Of a stretch of 64,000 nucleotides of DNA, positions 61,552-64,000 are shown piece after piece. Position numbers and translations under genes: made by a program. Position 1 is the stretch's first letter. Every line of letters starts with the position of its first letter. Location of the stretch: contig JAXGTD010000006.1 in NCBI GenBank assembly GCA_040775095.1, forward strand, positions 4,767-68,766. The letters run 5' to 3'. Origin of the DNA: JAXGTD01 sp040775095. GTDB taxonomy: Bacteria > Pseudomonadota > Gammaproteobacteria > Chromatiales > Chromatiaceae. Under the pieces are notes generated by a model that saw only the letters and a program-made list of their open reading frames with translations, did no database searches and was not told where the DNA came from.

Positions 61552-62082
61552 ATGGACGATCCCACCGCCAAGCCAGCAGACCCAGTTGCCACCATCAACC
61601 AGTGGTGGACCGTTCTGAATGCGCGAACCGAGCCGGGCCAACCCAGCCGCCGGGGCGAGCTGTCCAGGCTGCGACGCTGCGGCACCCTGGCGGAGGTGAT
61701 GTTCGACCCCGCCTACCAGCGCCTGTTCAACCAAATCCCGGACCCCAAGTGGAAGAACCGCGAGCGCATCGCCGCCATCGCCGGGGTGCTCGCCCATGTG
61801 AAGGAGCACCTGGGCAGCCCGAACAAGCTCGCCGCACTCCTGGGTACGCCAAAGGAAAAGGGTGGCTCGCCCAGGCTCAGCGAGCTTCGCTTCCAGCGAC
61901 TTGTGCAGACCAAAGAGATCGAGGCGCTGTTCCCTTTACTGGTGCGCGTCCTCCACCTCGCCGGAGACGCCGCGCCCATCCCGGACCTGATCGAGAGCCT
62001 GTATTTCTGGGGCGAACTGCGTCGTTCCAAATGGACCTTCGACTACTACAACGCGGTGCTGGACACCCAGCCCAACTCTTAA
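61552..62082 (+). CDS. cse2: Cascade small subunit Cas11 (Cse2/CasB)
   Basis: The 176-residue helical, basic protein forms the belly of Cascade together with a second copy and contacts the DNA strands. Typical features are INQWWTVLN near the start, GELSRLRRCGTLAEVMFDPAYQ, and LSELRFQRLVQTKEIEALF, rich in arginine. Position between cas8e and cas7e is standard for subtype I-E. The ATG follows a GGAG-type site (CCAGGAGAAGCCTG). Confidence 0.94.
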   Translation: MDDPTAKPADPVATINQWWTVLNARTEPGQPSRRGELSRLRRCGTLAEVMFDPAYQRLFNQIPDPKWKNRERIAAIAGVLAHVKEHLGSPNKLAALLGTPKEKGGSPRLSELRFQRLVQTKEIEALFPLLVRVLHLAGDAAPIPDLIESLYFWGELRRSKWTFDYYNAVLDTQPNS

Positions 62083-62129
62083 GACCCGAGCCCGGATCCA
62101 AAGACCCGACAAGACCAAGGAGAGCCTCC

Positions 62130-63176
62130 ATGTCCCGCTTCCTGCAACTGCACCTGCTCACCTCCTATCCCCCGGCGAATCTCAACCGCGACGACCTCGG
62201 GCGTCCCAAGACCGCCGTCATGGGTGGGGAGCAGCGCCTGCGCATCTCATCCCAGAGCCTCAAGCGGGCCTGGCGAACCTCCGATGTATTCAAAGAGGCA
62301 CTGTCCGGGCACCTGGGAACGCGCACCAAGGAGCTTGGCGTCGGAGTCCGTAGGCGCCTGCTGGAAGCCGGCATCCCCGAGAAGAAGGCAGACGAATGGG
62401 CCGGCTCCATCGCCAAGCTCTTCGGCAAGCTTAAGAAGAGCTCGGTTGAGATCGAGCAGTTGGCCCACATCAGCCCCGAGGAACAGGCCGCCGTCGATGT
62501 CTTGGTCGCCAAAGTGATCGAGCGCAAGAGTGACCCCGAGGAGTCCGAGCTGAATCTACTGCGTAAGAACCACAGCGCCGCGGACATTGCGCTCTTCGGG
62601 CGAATGCTGGCCGCGAGCCCCATCTACAACACTGAGGCCGCCGCCCAAGTCGCCCACGCCATCTCCGTTCACCGGGTGGTGGTCGAAGACGACTTCTTCA
62701 CCGCCGTGGACGACCTCAATGACGGCTCCGAGGACGTGGGCGCCGGCCACATGGGCGAGACCGAGTTCGCCGCCGGTCTCTTCTACCAATACATCTGCGT
62801 CGATCTGGCCTTGCTTGCCGAAAATCTTGGAGGGGACAAGGAGCTGCGGGACAAGACCCTCGGGGCACTCCTGGAATGCGCGGCCACCGTGGCCCCCACC
62901 GGCAAGCAGAACAGCTTCGGCTCCCGGGCCCGCGCCTCCTACATCCTTGCAGAGCTGGGGGACCAGCAGCCGCGCTCGCTCTCGGTGGCCTTCCTGAAGC
63001 ACGTCACGGGCCGGAAGCACGATGGCGACATGCTCGGTGAGGCGATCCAGAGGTTGCAAGCGACCTGCGACCTCATGGACAAGGCCTACGGCGCCTGCGC
63101 GGAGGATCGCCAAGTGCTCGATGCACGGACCGGCGAGGGCACTCTCAAGGGCCTGATCGCCTTCGCCCGGGGCTAG
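62130..63176 (+). CDS. cas7e: Cascade backbone protein Cas7e (Cse4/CasC)
   Basis: The 348-residue RAMP protein coats the crRNA spacer in six copies. The start MSRFLQLHLLTSYPPANLNRD, the SQSLKRAWRTS region and DVGAGHMGETEFAAGLFYQYI are all characteristic. AAGGAG lies 7 bases before the ATG at 62130; longer readings of the frame run back into cas11 and are not genuine. The order cas8e-cas11-cas7e-cas5e-cas6e is that of a canonical I-E operon. Confidence 0.96.
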   Translation: MSRFLQLHLLTSYPPANLNRDDLGRPKTAVMGGEQRLRISSQSLKRAWRTSDVFKEALSGHLGTRTKELGVGVRRRLLEAGIPEKKADEWAGSIAKLFGKLKKSSVEIEQLAHISPEEQAAVDVLVAKVIERKSDPEESELNLLRKNHSAADIALFGRMLAASPIYNTEAAAQVAHAISVHRVVVEDDFFTAVDDLNDGSEDVGAGHMGETEFAAGLFYQYICVDLALLAENLGGDKELRDKTLGALLECAATVAPTGKQNSFGSRARASYILAELGDQQPRSLSVAFLKHVTGRKHDGDMLGEAIQRLQATCDLMDKAYGACAEDRQVLDARTGEGTLKGLIAFARG

Positions 63177-63180
63177 AGCC

Positions 63181-63951
63181 ATGGAGCGATTCGTCGTCTT
63201 CACCCTATATGGACCCCTCGCGGCCTGGGGCGACATCGCGGTTGGGGAGCATCGCCCGGTCACCACCCATCCCTCCCGCTCCGCGGTGCTCGGTCTCATT
63301 GCAGGCGCCTTGGGCATCCGACGCGACGAGACCGAGGCCCTGCGCCAACTCGATCGAGGCTATCGCTTCGGCGTGCGGGTCGAGTCAGAAGGGGCGCCCC
63401 TACGCGACTTTCACACCGTGCAGCGGGCAGACAAGACCGCGCGGCTCAATCACCTACTGACCCGACGCGATGAGCTGGCCGATCCCCGCAACGTCGCGAC
63501 CACTCCACGGTCCATCCGCGACTACCGCTGCGACGCTCGCAGTACCGTTTGCTTGGAGCATCGAGGCGGACAGCCAGGCCCAGAGCCGGACCTAGTTGCA
63601 GCGGCGCTGGCTCGACCGCGTTTCGTGCCCTACCTCGGGCGCAAATCCTGTCCTCCAGCCCTGCCCTTCGCGGCGCTGGTCATCGAGGCCGACGACATGC
63701 AAAGCGCCCTGGCCCAATACGATCCCGAGCGGGATGGACTGGACGAGGTGGTGTCGCCCGAGGCGCAACACCTCGGCCACCATGACCGGCCACGCTACTA
63801 CTGGGAGGACGGCTATCCGAGCGGGATTCCCCCGCAGCGCAGCCTACCCAGACATGACCAGGTAGTCTCGCGAACGCCCTGGCAGTTCCAGCCGAGAACC
63901 GAGCACGACGCGGCCGCCCCAGCCGGGAGCGAGCAGGCAAGGGAGCAATAG
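63181..63951 (+). CDS. cas5e: Cascade subunit Cas5e (CasD)
   Basis: The 256-residue RAMP protein caps the 5' handle of the crRNA. The start reads FVVFTLYGPLAAWGDIAVGEHRP, followed by SRSAVLGLIAGALGI, the typical Cas5e opening, and DFHTVQ. The second half has RPRFVPYLGRKSCPPALPF. Length is slightly above the usual 224 to 240 owing to a C-terminal tail rich in proline and charged residues. It starts 4 bases after the cas7e stop. Confidence 0.95.
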   Translation: MERFVVFTLYGPLAAWGDIAVGEHRPVTTHPSRSAVLGLIAGALGIRRDETEALRQLDRGYRFGVRVESEGAPLRDFHTVQRADKTARLNHLLTRRDELADPRNVATTPRSIRDYRCDARSTVCLEHRGGQPGPEPDLVAAALARPRFVPYLGRKSCPPALPFAALVIEADDMQSALAQYDPERDGLDEVVSPEAQHLGHHDRPRYYWEDGYPSGIPPQRSLPRHDQVVSRTPWQFQPRTEHDAAAPAGSEQAREQ

Positions 63952-63953
63952 CC

Positions 63954-64000
63954 ATGTGGTATCTAAGTAAGATCGAGCTGCGGCGCGACTTAAGCGCCCG
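63954..64000 (+). CDS. cas6e: crRNA endonuclease Cas6e (CasE), 5' end only
   Basis: Only the first 15 codons are in the window: MWYLSKIELRRDLSA. This matches the start of Cas6e (E. coli CasE begins MYLSKV). It starts 2 bases after the cas5e stop with GGGAG upstream. Cas6e cleaves the repeat hairpin to make mature crRNAs. The rest of the gene, and presumably cas1, cas2 and the array, lie beyond the window. Confidence 0.85.
   Translation, partial: MWYLSKIELRRDLSA

Noticed and set aside
56700..64000. A CRISPR array within the window
   Set aside because: No series of regularly spaced direct repeats is present; only one repeat-like hairpin follows cas3. The array probably lies beyond the window end.

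Overview
The window comes from a high-GC gammaproteobacterium. Gene content suggests a Chromatiales-type purple sulfur bacterium or a close relative: TRAP-type dicarboxylate uptake beside a malic enzyme, glycogen synthase, a type Vd patatin, a class 2 membrane dihydroorotate dehydrogenase and a type I-E CRISPR-Cas locus. No rRNA gene or other taxonomic marker is present, so this placement is inference. I found no tRNA, rRNA, transposase gene or CRISPR array.

From 1 to 13 kb there is the 3' end of rapA, then a leftward block for C4-dicarboxylates. It holds a sensor kinase and FixJ-type regulator (DctS/DctR-like), an UMF1-family transporter, the DctP/DctQ/DctM TRAP transporter, a universal stress protein and the bifunctional malic enzyme MaeB. 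Together they would sense and import malate or succinate and convert malate to pyruvate. An RDD membrane protein and a metallo-beta-lactamase-fold hydrolase follow on the plus strand.

From 13 to 35 kb the genes are mostly single units: a PlpD-like patatin, an unknown basic protein, a 949-residue DUF349 protein, an RpfE-type protein, release factor 3, glycogen synthase, an RNB-domain ribonuclease, YgfZ, an ankyrin lipoprotein, two tandem paralogous envelope proteins, an isochorismatase-family hydrolase, a SLAC1/TehA-type channel and HisG. The gaps between 19.4 and 23.6 kb hold short mobile-looking repeats: an inverted-repeat element around a GTAG-type REP hairpin, a 155-bp element with 19-bp terminal inverted repeats, and a shared stem-loop core.

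From 35 to 50 kb a plus-strand pair (GT39-type glycosyltransferase and a GH17-GT2 fusion resembling the beta-1,3-glucan synthase NdvB) meets, tail to tail, an eight-gene minus-strand chemosensory operon. That operon encodes MCP, CheB, CheR-TPR, CheA-REC, a receiver protein, an Hpt-REC-REC-GGDEF diguanylate cyclase, CheW and a divergent CheW. Its composition resembles the Pseudomonas Wsp system, so the likely output is c-di-GMP and surface or polysaccharide behaviour rather than flagellar switching.

From 50 to 56.5 kb lie pyruvate kinase, PyrD, a TrpB2-type tryptophan synthase beta chain, a LysM protein and a secreted protein made of a precisely duplicated six-cysteine module. From 56.7 kb to the end is a type I-E cas operon (cas3, cas8e, cas11, cas7e, cas5e, start of cas6e). 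An unrecognised 66-residue coiled-coil gene with its own candidate promoter sits between cas3 and cas8e, and a CRISPR-repeat-like hairpin lies just after cas3.
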